Positions 36,064 to 46,871 are shown, numbered from the stretch's first letter. The stretch is 64,000 nucleotides of DNA from Caballeronia jiangsuensis (GCA_000648925.1 JFHF01000036.1:21508-85507), one strand, 5' to 3'. Notes: generated from the sequence alone by a model not told the origin. Program-made: numbers and translations.

Positions 36064-37476
36064 ATGCAAGTCCAGACGATGCATTTCAAGGCGCGCGCTA
36101 CAGCCAAGCTCGCCGACGAGCGCCTGCAGCAGAATCTCACGAAGCTCTCGACCAAGTTCGTCAGCGCGCGCGCGAGCGCGGTGCGCGACATCGACTTCGA
36201 GGCGACCCGCGCGGCGCTGAAGGAGCGGCGCGATCGTGCGCTCGACAATCTCGACGTGTGGCTCGAAACCTTCGAGCGCGAAGCGACCCGGCGCGGCGCC
36301 ACGGTGCTCTACGCCGAATCGACGCAGGACGCAGCCAGGCTCGTCGCGGATATCGCCCGCAAGCACGACGTGAAAAAGGTCATCAAGACCAAGTCGATGG
36401 TGTCGGAAGAGATGCAGTTGAATCGCGTGCTCGGCGAGATGGGCGTGCAGTCCATCGAGACTGACCTCGGCGAATACATCCTGCAGATCAACGACAACGA
36501 GCCGCCGAGCCACATCATCGCGCCGGTCGTCCACAAGGATAAGGAACAGATCGCCGATCTCTTCGCGAAGACGCACAACAAGCCGCGCCTGACCGATATC
36601 CCCGAGATGACGCGCGAGGCGCGCGAAGTGCTGCGCCCGCATTTCATGTCGGCGGACATGGGCGTGACGGGCGGCAACTTTTTGATCGCGGAGACGGGAT
36701 CGGTGGCGGTCGTCACGAACGAGGGCAACGAAGGCATGTGCACCGTGATGCCGCGCGTGCATGTCGCGGTGACGGGCATCGAAAAAGTGCTGCCGACGCT
36801 CGAGGATCTCGCAACCGCAATGCGCCTCCTGCCGCGCTCGGCGACCGGGCAGACGATCTCGAACTATTTCTCGCTGCTGACCGGGCCGCGGGCGGCGGAC
36901 GAATCGGACGGGCCGGAGCACATGTATTTCGTGCTCGTCGATGGCGGGCGCACCGGGCTCATCGGCGGGGAATTTCAGGAGATGCTGCGCTGTATCCGCT
37001 GCGGCGCGTGCATGAATCATTGCCCGGTCTATCAGAAGATCGGCGGACATGCGTACGGCTGGGTCTATCCGGGCCCGATGGGATCGGTGCTGACGCCTGC
37101 GTATGTCGGGATCGACAAGGCGCTCGACTTGCCGCAAGCCGCGACGCTCTGCGGCGAGTGCAACAGCGTGTGCCCGGTGGGCATTCCCTTGTCGGACTTG
37201 CTGCGCAAGTTGCGCGAAAAGCAGATGGAACGCCGCCTGCGGCCCTGGAGCGAACGCGCCGCGCTCGCAGCCTGGGGCTATCTCGCAAAACGACCAGTTG
37301 CGTACGCGCTGTTCACGAAGCTCGCCGTGCGTGTGCTCGAACGCATGGGTGGCAACAAGAAAGCGATTTCGCGTTTGCCGTTCGGCAGTGGATGGACCGG
37401 TACGCGCGACATGCCCGCGCCGGTCGGGCGGACCTTCAGAGAGTTATATAAGGCGCAGCACTCGCATCTCGGATAG
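36064..37476 (+). CDS. lutB: LutB-type iron-sulfur protein
   Basis: 470 residues from ATG 36064. N-terminal LUD domain (about 70-300: 'RGATVLYAESTQDAARLVAD', 'GVTGGNFLIAETGSVAVVTN') and C-terminal ferredoxin-like part with two [4Fe-4S] motifs, 'CIRCGACMNHCPVY' near 330 and 'CGECNSVCPVGIP' near 380. Electron-carrying subunit of the lactate oxidation complex. No lutC (the small LUD protein) follows: the next gene, 53 bases on, is an opposed lipoprotein gene. Confidence 0.94.
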   Translation: MQVQTMHFKARATAKLADERLQQNLTKLSTKFVSARASAVRDIDFEATRAALKERRDRALDNLDVWLETFEREATRRGATVLYAESTQDAARLVADIARKHDVKKVIKTKSMVSEEMQLNRVLGEMGVQSIETDLGEYILQINDNEPPSHIIAPVVHKDKEQIADLFAKTHNKPRLTDIPEMTREAREVLRPHFMSADMGVTGGNFLIAETGSVAVVTNEGNEGMCTVMPRVHVAVTGIEKVLPTLEDLATAMRLLPRSATGQTISNYFSLLTGPRAADESDGPEHMYFVLVDGGRTGLIGGEFQEMLRCIRCGACMNHCPVYQKIGGHAYGWVYPGPMGSVLTPAYVGIDKALDLPQAATLCGECNSVCPVGIPLSDLLRKLREKQMERRLRPWSERAALAAWGYLAKRPVAYALFTKLAVRVLERMGGNKKAISRLPFGSGWTGTRDMPAPVGRTFRELYKAQHSHLG

Positions 37477-37529
37477 AAAAAGGCCAAGGCAATCTGCCGT
37501 GGCCCGTATCGATGAGTGCGCTTTTCGCC

Positions 37530-38066
37530 TTATCCGCCGTAGCGTCCGAGGAAGCCGCGTGAATTTCCGCTCTCGCGGTTGCCGCCATTCGCGGATGGCG
37601 GCGGGGCGCGATTCGGCCCCGGTGGTTGACCGCCGACAGCCTTGGGCATCGGCGCGCCGCTCGCCTGCGGAGGCGGAGGGGCTGGCGGACGACCGCCGCC
37701 CGCCTGTGGCGGCGGTCCGTTCGGGTGTCCGTTGCCGCCCGCTTGCGGCGGCGGCCCGCCCGGACCGCGATCGCGCGGTTGCTGGTTACCATGCCAGCCA
37801 CCGGGCGGCGGCCGGCGCCAGCCCGGACCGTCATCCCAATAGCGGCTTCGACTAGGACCGTAATACGCAGGCCCCGAGTAATAACCGCCACCGACGACGA
37901 CGCCCGGCTGAACCACCGGCGGTCCGCCGTAATATCCCCCGTAGCCCGGATCGTCGTAGACACCGGGATAGCCGCCGCCATAAGACGAGCCATCGGGATA
38001 AACCGCGCAGCCGCCTAGAAACGCTGCGGATGACGCGATAAGAAGACCAGCAACTGCGGATTTCAT
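37530..38066 (-). CDS. Proline/glycine-rich lipoprotein of unknown function
   Basis: 178 residues from ATG 38066. A lipoprotein signal (MKSAVAGLLIASSAAFLGGC) with lipobox LGGC is followed by a Gly/Tyr-rich stretch (about 28-75) and a Pro-rich C terminus with imperfect repeats of GPPPQAGG type (about 105-150). Not recognised as a named family. A longer frame start is possible but would bury the lipobox. It converges on lutB. Confidence 0.75.
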   Translation of the reverse strand: MKSAVAGLLIASSAAFLGGCAVYPDGSSYGGGYPGVYDDPGYGGYYGGPPVVQPGVVVGGGYYSGPAYYGPSRSRYWDDGPGWRRPPPGGWHGNQQPRDRGPGGPPPQAGGNGHPNGPPPQAGGGRPPAPPPPQASGAPMPKAVGGQPPGPNRAPPPSANGGNRESGNSRGFLGRYGG

Positions 38067-38339
38067 GATCTTGAGAGAACCTGTCGAACCATTACTGTAT
38101 GAGACAACATCGGTGAGTGGATGTCCCCAACAACTTTGTAAGCTTTTATGACGGCCAGGCGTCATAAAGACGCGAGTCTGAGCATGCATTCACCGGACAT
38201 GCTTGTTGTCGCGAACGCAACAATCCTTTGCTTTTCAATGGCTTTTTAAGATCGGGACGATTCCGTAAAATTCGAAGTGTCCGGCAGTGGGTTACTAACG
38301 CTTGTAACCCGCTGCGACATCTCGACCAAAGGCAGTCCC

Positions 38340-38558
38340 ATGAAAAAGACAATATCGACTTACTGGCCCGTCGCCATCGTGCTTCCGATCGCGCTGGCTT
38401 TCTGCATGCACGCCGGCGAAAGCGGCAGCGCGGCCATGCGCCACGAGGAAACCAGCGTCGCGGGCGTGAGCGCGGAGCTCGCGCGCGCTATTTCGCTAGG
38501 CTTCGTCGAGGACGACGACGCGACGCCCGCTGTGACGTCCGCGCAAAAGACGCTCTGA
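38340..38558 (+). CDS. Small exported protein of unknown function
   Basis: 72 residues from ATG 38340 with AAAGG about eight bases upstream. A basic MKKT start and a hydrophobic segment (WPVAIVLPIALAFCM, about 9-23) look like a signal peptide or anchor; the remainder is acidic with the patch EDDDA. Not recognised. It is followed by a clear terminator, which supports a real transcript. Confidence 0.55.
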   Translation: MKKTISTYWPVAIVLPIALAFCMHAGESGSAAMRHEETSVAGVSAELARAISLGFVEDDDATPAVTSAQKTL

Positions 38559-38580
38559 ATCGCCGGTTTCGACGCGCAAA

Positions 38581-38610
38581 AAAATGGCGCCCCGCGAAGG
38601 GCGCCATTTT
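38581..38610. terminator. Bidirectional terminator
   Basis: AAAATGGCGCC pairs with GGCGCCATTTT around an eight-base loop, between the small exported protein and the aminotransferase gene, with A and T runs on both sides. Confidence 0.85.
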
Positions 38611-38633
38611 CATTTGGAAGCTGCCGGACCAGC

Positions 38634-39833
38634 TTACTTCAGGACGGCGGCGACGGCGTTAGCAACGGCGTCGAGGTTGCGCGTGTTCAGCGCGGCCACG
38701 CAGATACGGCCGGTGCTCACGGCATAGATGCCGAATTCGTCGCGCAGACGATCGACTTGCGCCGCCGTCAGGCCCGAGTACGAGAACATGCCGCGCTGCT
38801 TGCTAACGAACGAGAAGTCGCGATCGACGCCGCTCGCCTTCAGGCGCTCGACGAGACCGTTGCGCATCGCGCGGATGCGATCGCGCATTTCGCCCAGTTC
38901 CTGTTCCCAGGTCGCGCGCAGTTCCGGCGACGCCAGCACGGCCGCGACGATCGAGCCGCCGTGCGTCGGCGGGTTCGAATAATTCGTGCGGATCACGCGC
39001 TTGAGTTGCGACAGCACGCGGGCCGATTCTTCCTTGCCCGTCGTGATGATCGACAGCGCGCCGACGCGCTCGCCGTACAGCGAGAACGACTTAGAGAACG
39101 ACGACGAAACGAACACGTTCAGATCGGCGGTGGCGAAGAGACGCACGGCGGCGGAGTCCGCGTCGATGTTGTCCGCGAAGCCCTGATACGCCATGTCGAG
39201 GAACGGCACGAGGTTCTTTGCCTTCACGACTTCCACGATCTGCTTCCACTGATCGTCCGACAGATCGACGCCCGTCGGGTTGTGGCAGCACGCGTGCAGC
39301 ACGACGACGGTGCCCGGCGCGTAGCCGTTGAGCGCCGCGAGCATGCCGTCGAAGTTCACGCCGTGCGTGGCGGCTTCGTAGTACGGGTAGTTGACCACCT
39401 CGAAACCGGCGCCTTCGAAGAGCGCGCGATGGTTTTCCCAGCTCGGATCGCTGATCGCGACGATCGCGTTCGGATTCAGGCGCTTCAGGAAGTCCGCGCC
39501 GATCTTGAGCGCGCCCGTGCCGCCGAGCGCCTGCGCCGTCACGACGCGGCCCGCGGCGATCAGTGGCGAGTCGTCGCCGAGCAGCAGTTTCTGCACGGCC
39601 GAGTCATAGGCGGCGATGCCGTCGATCGGCAGATATCCGCGGGGCAGCGCGGCGTCGACGCGCGCTTTCTCGGCTTCGCGCACGGCGCGCAGGAGCGGAA
39701 TCTTGCCTTCCTCGTTCGTGTACACGCCGACGCCCAGATTGACTTTGGTCGTGCGCGTATCGGCGTTGAAGGCTTCGTTGAGGCCCAGGATCGGGTCGCG
39801 GGGAGCGAGTTCGACGGCAGAGAAAAGAGACAT
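38634..39833 (-). CDS. tyrB: Aromatic amino acid / aspartate aminotransferase (class I, PLP)
   Basis: 399 residues, normal for the Iα aspartate/tyrosine aminotransferase group. PLP lysine Lys248 lies in 'SSSFSKSFSLYGERVG'; other landmarks are 'NLGVGVYTNEEGKIPLL', HACCHNPTGVD near 180 and 'VFLDMAYQGF'-like LVPFLDMAYQGFADN. It exchanges amino groups between aspartate, tyrosine or phenylalanine and 2-oxoacids. TyrB and AspC cannot be separated by eye; tyrB is preferred by usual Burkholderia annotation. Confidence 0.9.
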   Translation of the reverse strand: MSLFSAVELAPRDPILGLNEAFNADTRTTKVNLGVGVYTNEEGKIPLLRAVREAEKARVDAALPRGYLPIDGIAAYDSAVQKLLLGDDSPLIAAGRVVTAQALGGTGALKIGADFLKRLNPNAIVAISDPSWENHRALFEGAGFEVVNYPYYEAATHGVNFDGMLAALNGYAPGTVVVLHACCHNPTGVDLSDDQWKQIVEVVKAKNLVPFLDMAYQGFADNIDADSAAVRLFATADLNVFVSSSFSKSFSLYGERVGALSIITTGKEESARVLSQLKRVIRTNYSNPPTHGGSIVAAVLASPELRATWEQELGEMRDRIRAMRNGLVERLKASGVDRDFSFVSKQRGMFSYSGLTAAQVDRLRDEFGIYAVSTGRICVAALNTRNLDAVANAVAAVLK

Positions 39834-40177
39834 GATCTATCGGCAGTGAGGGAAGGACGTGCGGCAGGATGCAAACGGATGATGTGTGGCGATAAGCGGC
39901 TCGAAACCGTTATGCCAGTCGCACATTGTAGCGAATCCGGTGTGGCTTTTCGGACGAATATGGTGCGAATGCGCGTGCTTTTCGGCCCTTTTTTATATCG
40001 ATGCACGCGAAATCGACGATAAAAAAGGGCGCGAAGATGCGCGCTTGAGATCGCCGATCCATGCCCAATCTGACGACGATAACCCTCCCGAATCCCCGTC
40101 ACGTCATGGCGAGCGCGCGCATTGCGTACGACGCTAGAATGCTTGTTTGCGCCAGACGTTGACTCTCTCGATCTCTC
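39834..40177. other. Divergent promoter region between tyrB and uvrB
   Basis: 344 bases without a credible gene. A TAGAAT hexamer at 40135-40140 could be the -10 of uvrB, but no matching -35 is seen and I found no LexA-type operator. Confidence 0.4.
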
Positions 40178-42274
<2,097 letters not shown>

Positions 42275-42308
42275 GCTATATGTAAGTAAAATTGCGCTGG
42301 AACCCGGT

Positions 42309-42343
42309 AGCGCGGCGAAACGAATGTTCGCCGCGCTTTTTTA
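42309..42343 (+). terminator. Terminator of uvrB
   Basis: AGCGCGGCGAA pairs with TTCGCCGCGCT around a seven-base loop and is followed by T residues; 34 bases after the stop. Confidence 0.88.
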
Positions 42344-42446
42344 TTGCTTTGAGAAATCGCGTGATTCCGCGAAAAGCCTTACCGCGCCTAGGTCTGTAAG
42401 CTCGCCCAAATTGTTGTGAGTGTCGAACGATGCTAAACTGACGAAC

Positions 42447-42465
42447 ATTGAGAATGGTTCGTATT
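42447..42465 (+). promoter_or_regulatory. Putative Fur box upstream of ftrABCD
   Basis: ATTGAGAATGGTTCGTATT resembles Fur sites (alternating GATAAT-like hexamers); it lies about 175 bases before ftrA in the 366-base gap after uvrB. Iron control would match the role of the operon. Match judged by eye. Confidence 0.4.
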
Positions 42466-42640
42466 AACGTTCACAGAGTTGTGCTAATGCGCCTCTGCGA
42501 CATGTCGATTGCGGACGTTCCAACGGGAGGTATTGCCCCGGCCGACGCTTCTCTTCGAGGCGTCCGGCGCACCGGTCCGGTACTTCAGTGACAAGGCTCG
42601 CGTGGCACGCGCGCTAGTCGATAACAACAAGGAGTTTCTG

Positions 42641-43186
42641 ATGGGTTCAACGTTGATGCGCGGCCTCGTCGCCGCCGCAGGTCTCACGGCGATGATGGCA
42701 GCATCGGCCGCCGAATATCCGATCGGCAAGCAGCACATCGAAGGCGGCATGGAAACGGGCGCGGTGTATCTGCAGCCGATCACGATGGCGCCGGAAGGCA
42801 TGATGCGCAAGGCTTCGGATTCGGACATCCACCTCGAGGCGGACATCCACGCGGTCAAGAACAACCCGACCGGTTTCGCCGAAGGCGACTGGATGCCGTA
42901 TCTGAACGTCACGTATGAACTCACGAAGGTCGGCACGACGCAGACCCTCAAAGGCGACCTGATGCCGATGGTCGCGAGCGACGGCCCGCATTACGGCGAC
43001 AACGTGAAGCTTTTCGGCCCGGGCAAGTATCACCTGAAGCTGCACATCTCGCCGCCTTCGCAGGAAGGTCACATGGCGTTCGGCCGTCACACCGACAAGG
43101 AAACGGGCGTGGGTCCGTGGTTCAAGCCGTTCACGATCGAATACGACTTCCCGTTCGCGGGCATCGGCAAGAAGGGCGGTTACTGA
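42641..43186 (+). CDS. ftrA: Periplasmic iron-binding protein FtrA (P19/Tp34 family)
   Basis: 181 residues from ATG 42641 (AAGGAG seven bases upstream). Signal peptide at 1-24 (cut near ASAAEYPIG). The mature part has the P19/Tp34 landmarks: KQHIEGGMETGAVYLQPI, 'DSDIHLEADIHAVKNNPTGF', 'PHYGDNVKLFGPGKYHLKLH' and 'HTDKETGVGPWFKPF', with several Met and His residues that coordinate metal. It delivers ferrous iron to the FtrB-C-D system. It begins a four-gene operon in the same order as Bordetella and Brucella ftrABCD. Confidence 0.92.
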   Translation: MGSTLMRGLVAAAGLTAMMAASAAEYPIGKQHIEGGMETGAVYLQPITMAPEGMMRKASDSDIHLEADIHAVKNNPTGFAEGDWMPYLNVTYELTKVGTTQTLKGDLMPMVASDGPHYGDNVKLFGPGKYHLKLHISPPSQEGHMAFGRHTDKETGVGPWFKPFTIEYDFPFAGIGKKGGY

Positions 43187-43241
43187 TCGTCGCAGGCGCC
43201 CGGCATCCCGGACCGGGCGCGTTCATCCTCAGGAAGTACGC

Positions 43242-43574
43242 ATGAAACTGAAAATTCAGGTGGCCGCGCTCGCGATGTCCGTGTTCGCCTCCGGGACCGC
43301 GCTCGCCGCCGACCTGCCGACGTTCAAGCTCGAGATGAACGACGGCAAGCTCAATCCGGCGCGCATCGAGGTGCCGGCGGGGCAGCGCATCAAGATCGAA
43401 GTGCACAACATCGGCAAGGGCGCCGCCGAGTTCGAAAGCGTGCAGTTGCGCAAGGAAAAAGTCCTCGCGCCGGGCGCCGATTCGTTCGTCGTGATCGCGC
43501 CGCTGGACCCGGGCGAATACAAGTTCTTCGACGACTTTCATCAGTCCGCGCAGGGCGTGATCGTCGCGAAATAA
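43242..43574 (+). CDS. ftrB: Cupredoxin-like periplasmic protein FtrB
   Basis: 110 residues with a signal peptide (cut near ALAADLP) and a cupredoxin fold: 'NPARIEVPAGQRIKIEVHNI', 'PLDPGEYKFFDDFHQSAQG'. No cysteine is present in the mature part, so a classical type 1 copper centre is incomplete. In FtrABCD systems this subunit is proposed to oxidise or hand on ferrous iron. It is 55 bases after ftrA. Confidence 0.88.
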   Translation: MKLKIQVAALAMSVFASGTALAADLPTFKLEMNDGKLNPARIEVPAGQRIKIEVHNIGKGAAEFESVQLRKEKVLAPGADSFVVIAPLDPGEYKFFDDFHQSAQGVIVAK

Positions 43575-43641
43575 GTGTCGTGCCGACGCGAGGCGTCATG
43601 TCGCGCGCGGCCGATCGAAGTGGAATTGCTGGAGGTTTGGA

Positions 43642-44493
43642 ATGGGGCAGGTACTTTTCATCGTGTGGCGGGAGAGCGTCGAAGCGTTGCTCGTCGTCGG
43701 CATTCTCTACGCGTGGCTGAAGAACGGCGATCATCAGGCGCGCCGTGGCCTGCCTTATCTGTGGGCCGGTGTCGTCATCGGCCTGCTTGCGGCGGTGGCG
43801 CTGGGCGCCGCGCTGATCGGCTTCACCGAAGTGCTGTCGGGCAATGCGCAGGATTACTTCCAGACCGCGATGGTGCTGGTCGCGTGCGTGCTGATCGTGC
43901 AGATGGTTCTGTGGATGAAGCGCCACGGCCGCACGCTCAAGCGCGACATGGAGTCGTCGCTGCAAAAGAGCACGCAGGACGGGCACTGGTGGGGCATCGC
44001 GCTGCTCGTCGCGCTCGCGATCGCGCGTGAGGGCAGCGAAACCGCCGTGTTTCTGTATGGCGTCGGCTTCGGCCAGTCGGGGCACGTCGACGTGTCGCAG
44101 TATGTCGCGATCATCATCGGCTTCGGCCTCGCGCTCCTGACGTTCTATGTGCTGCAACTCGGCGGCAAGATCTTCTCGTGGCGCACGTTCTTCCGCGTCA
44201 CCGAAATCATGCTGCTGTTCCTCGCGGCGGGTCTGTTCGAAACCGGCGTCGACAAGCTGATCGACATGGAAGTGCTGCCGGTCATCGTCAATCAGGTGTG
44301 GAACACGTCGTGGCTGCTCGACGATTCGAGTACCTTCGGCTCGCTCGTTGCTACACTCACGGGTTATCGCGCGCATCCGGCGGGCATGAACCTCGTCGCG
44401 TATGCGCTGTACTGGATCGTCATCTATCTCCTGATGCGCCATTCGAAAAATCAGATGGCGCAAAAACAAAAGGCGGCAAGCCGTCCAGCATGA
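43642..44493 (+). CDS. ftrC: FTR1-family iron permease FtrC
   Basis: 283 residues with about seven membrane segments. Both REXXE iron-path motifs of the FTR1/EfeU family are present: RESVE in 'FIVWRESVEALLVVGI' near residue 10 and REGSE in 'ALAIAREGSETAVFLYG' near 135. Inner-membrane iron channel. GGAGG lies upstream of the start, and the stop overlaps the ftrD start (ATGA). Confidence 0.93.
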   Translation: MGQVLFIVWRESVEALLVVGILYAWLKNGDHQARRGLPYLWAGVVIGLLAAVALGAALIGFTEVLSGNAQDYFQTAMVLVACVLIVQMVLWMKRHGRTLKRDMESSLQKSTQDGHWWGIALLVALAIAREGSETAVFLYGVGFGQSGHVDVSQYVAIIIGFGLALLTFYVLQLGGKIFSWRTFFRVTEIMLLFLAAGLFETGVDKLIDMEVLPVIVNQVWNTSWLLDDSSTFGSLVATLTGYRAHPAGMNLVAYALYWIVIYLLMRHSKNQMAQKQKAASRPA

Positions 44494-45893
44494 GTTCTGT
44501 GATACCTAGACCGGGCCGGCTGCAACAAGCCGGTCACTGGATGCAACGTCACGGCAGCGCGATCCGCATGATTCAGTGGGTCGTCGTTGCCGTGTACGCG
44601 TTTCTGATCGCCGTTCCCGCCGTGATGCCGCTGCCCGATGGCTCCGCGCATTTGTGGAGCAATCTCACGCTCGCCGCGCAGTTCGTGTTCTGGGGCATCT
44701 GGTGGCCGTTCGTGCTGCTGTCGATGGTCATGCTCGGCCGCGTCTGGTGCGGCGTGTTGTGTCCCGAAGGCGCGCTGTCGGAGTTCGCGAGCAAGTTCGG
44801 CCGCGGCTGGGCGATTCCGCGCTGGATGCGCTGGGGCGGCTGGCCCTTTGTCGCGTTCGGACTGACGACGATCTACGGCCAGATGGTCAGCGTCTATCAG
44901 TATCCGAAAGCGGTGCTGCTCGTGCTCGGCGGCTCGACCGTGGGCGCGATGATCATCGGCGTGCTGTATGGCCGCGAGAAGCGCGTGTGGTGCAAGTATC
45001 TGTGCCCGGTAAACGGCGTGTTCTCGCTGCTCGCGCGGCTCGCGCCGTTCCACTACAAGGTCAGCGAAGACGCCTGGCGCCGCTCGTACAAAGAGGGCGA
45101 GCACGGTCATCGCGTCATTCCGATCAACTGCGCGCCGCTTGTCCCGCTGCGCAACATGAAGGGCGCCGCCGACTGCCACATGTGCGGCCGATGCAGCGGC
45201 CATCGCGATGCAATCGCGCTCACGTGGCGCTCGCCGTCGGAAGAAGTCGTGACGCTCGGCGACAAGGCCGCGAATCCGTGGGACACCGCGCTGATTCTGT
45301 ATGGCCTGCTCGGTATCGCGATCGGCGCGTTCCACTGGACCGTGAGCACGTGGTTCGTCGACCTGAAGCAATATCTCGCGGCGTGGCTCATCGATCGCAA
45401 TATTCTCTGGCCGCTCGATACCAACGCGCCGTGGTTCCTCTTCACGCATTATCCGGAACAGAACGACGTCTTCTCGTGGCTCGACGGGACGATGGTGATC
45501 GGCTATATCGTCGTGACAGGAATCGTGTATGGCACCGCGTTGCTCGCGCTCCTCGCGATCGGCACGCGCATGCTCGGCAAGATGAACGCGACGCGCCTGC
45601 ACCATCTGACGCTCGCGCTGATCCCGATTGCGGGCGTCGGCGTGTTTCTCGGCCTGTCCGCGACCACGGTATCGCTCCTGCGCGCGGAGCATTTGCCGTT
45701 GTGGTGGGTGCCGGGACTGCGCCTCGGTTTGCTCGGCGCGGCGAATCTGTGGAGCGCGTGGCTCGCGTGGCGCGTGACCGGCCGCTATGCGTCGACGCTT
45801 GTTCCCCGCGTGCTCACGATGGTATGGTTTGTCGCTGCGCTGGCCGTCGCGGACAGCGCGTGGTACCTGATGTTCTGGGGCTTCAGTCGATAA
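44490..45893 (+). CDS. ftrD: Membrane ferredoxin-like protein FtrD
   Basis: 467 residues from ATG 44490, translationally coupled to ftrC. Several membrane segments and NapH/CcoG-type cysteine motifs: 'CGVLCPEGALSE' near 87, 'CKYLCPVNGVFS' near 170 and 'CHMCGRCSGH' near 230, expected to bind Fe-S clusters. Proposed to accept electrons in the FtrABCD ferrous-iron uptake route. Confidence 0.9.
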   Translation: MSSVIPRPGRLQQAGHWMQRHGSAIRMIQWVVVAVYAFLIAVPAVMPLPDGSAHLWSNLTLAAQFVFWGIWWPFVLLSMVMLGRVWCGVLCPEGALSEFASKFGRGWAIPRWMRWGGWPFVAFGLTTIYGQMVSVYQYPKAVLLVLGGSTVGAMIIGVLYGREKRVWCKYLCPVNGVFSLLARLAPFHYKVSEDAWRRSYKEGEHGHRVIPINCAPLVPLRNMKGAADCHMCGRCSGHRDAIALTWRSPSEEVVTLGDKAANPWDTALILYGLLGIAIGAFHWTVSTWFVDLKQYLAAWLIDRNILWPLDTNAPWFLFTHYPEQNDVFSWLDGTMVIGYIVVTGIVYGTALLALLAIGTRMLGKMNATRLHHLTLALIPIAGVGVFLGLSATTVSLLRAEHLPLWWVPGLRLGLLGAANLWSAWLAWRVTGRYASTLVPRVLTMVWFVAALAVADSAWYLMFWGFSR

Positions 45894-45931
45894 ACCGTCC
45901 ACGCCGTCACGCGCGGCAACGAGAGCGAGAA

Positions 45932-46345
45932 GTGAGAACCAAACCCGTACTGACCGATGAAGACGTCAAGGCCATGGCCGCCGCCGCGGAGGCGCATGCC
46001 AGGGAACACAACTGGAACGTGACGATTGCGATCGTCGACGATGGCGGGCATCTGCTGCATCTGCATCGTCTGGACGGGGCGGGCGCGAGCACCGTCGAAA
46101 TGGCGACGGGCAAGGCGCGCACCGCCGTGCTCGGCCGCCGGGAAACCAAGGTCTACGAAGACACCATCAAGCAGGGCCGCACGGCCTTCCTTAGCGCGCC
46201 CATGACCGCGATGCTCGAAGGCGGCGTGCCGATCTTCGTGGGCGCGGATATCGTCGGGGCGGTGGGTGTGTCGGGCGTGAAGTCGGATCAGGATGCGCAG
46301 ATCGCGAAAGCGGGTATCGCGGCGCTGGGTATCGAGAACGTCTGA
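45932..46345 (+). CDS. GlcG/HbpS-type haem-binding-like protein
   Basis: 137 residues from a GTG at 45932; earlier codons lack support. The family pattern is clear: 'LTDEDVKAMAAAAEAHARE', 'VTIAIVDDGGHLLHLHRLDG', 'SAPMTAMLEGGVPIFVGADI' and 'VGAVGVSGVKSDQDAQIAKA'. Members include HbpS, which binds haem and iron, and GlcG of glycolate loci. It is 38 bases after ftrD, probably in the same transcript, so an iron-linked role is a fair inference. Confidence 0.85.
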   Translation: MRTKPVLTDEDVKAMAAAAEAHAREHNWNVTIAIVDDGGHLLHLHRLDGAGASTVEMATGKARTAVLGRRETKVYEDTIKQGRTAFLSAPMTAMLEGGVPIFVGADIVGAVGVSGVKSDQDAQIAKAGIAALGIENV

Positions 46346-46369
46346 AGCCTTCGCGCGATGCGCGCAATA

Positions 46370-46414
46370 AAAATGGCACGTCTTCGTCACGAAGGCGTGC
46401 CATTCTGTTTCCGA
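46370..46414 (+). terminator. Terminator after the ftr operon
   Basis: AATGGCACGTCTTCG pairs with CGAAGGCGTGCCATT (one G-T pair) around a TCA loop; the downstream T content is modest (TCTGTTT). Confidence 0.65.
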
Positions 46415-46458
46415 TGCGGCTCTCGTCGGCGCGCATCGTGTGAACCCAGGCAGGAACC

Positions 46459-46622
46459 AAAAAAAGCGGCTTCGCTTGCTATCGACGACTGGCTGGTATT
46501 TGCACGAAGGGGTCTAAATTCTCGCGTGCAAGTCGTCCTCGCTGGCTAAGGCCAAACACCTCTTGGCGAGGTGGTCCCCACAATACCCGGTACGTACCGC
46601 TGTTTGTTGCCTGTCCTGCGCG
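46459..46622 (-). ncRNA. Structured 3' region of hemP, candidate iron-responsive small RNA
   Basis: After the hemP stop the minus strand shows consecutive stems: CACCTC/GAGGTG (five-base loop), and a longer one with TTGCACG/CGTGCAA inside GACGAC/GTCGTC, then AAGCG-AAGC-CGCTT with seven T residues (46459-46477) as a probable terminator. No coding frame is credible here. I recall that Burkholderia cenocepacia has an iron-starvation sRNA (BrrF) encoded beside hemP; this may be its homologue, not verified. Confidence 0.45.
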
Positions 46623-46871
46623 TTACTTCGTCAAGATCAGTTTGCCCAGACGCGTCGCGCGCAACTGATAGGTCTCCCCGTTATGCACGATGCTTACGTG
46701 GCTGCGTCCCTGCAGCAGCGCGTCGCTCTTGAGCGAGCGCTCGGCGTTGCTTTCCGCTGCGTGCGCGACGTGAACCGTCGTGACGGTCGTCGCCTTCGGG
46801 CGGGTGATCGCGGCGTCGCGGACAGCCGGGCGGCGCAGCCTGAGCGTGGAGGATCGCAGCGTGTCGGTCAT
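46623..46871 (-). CDS. hemP: Haemin uptake protein HemP
   Basis: 82 residues. The C-terminal half carries the HemP family block: LLQGRSHVSIVHNGETYQL followed by RATRLGKLILTK. HemP is a small protein needed for haem utilisation in Burkholderia relatives, with regulatory action on the haem receptor gene proposed. The N-terminal 40 residues are less conserved, so a later start is possible. No haem transport genes follow; it is a stand-alone gene with a Fur-like box upstream. Confidence 0.88.
   Translation of the reverse strand: MTDTLRSSTLRLRRPAVRDAAITRPKATTVTTVHVAHAAESNAERSLKSDALLQGRSHVSIVHNGETYQLRATRLGKLILTK

Noticed and set aside
46358..46549. A 63-codon plus-strand frame after the ftr operon
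   Set aside because: It overlaps the terminator and the structured region after hemP and has no ribosome site; more likely untranslated.
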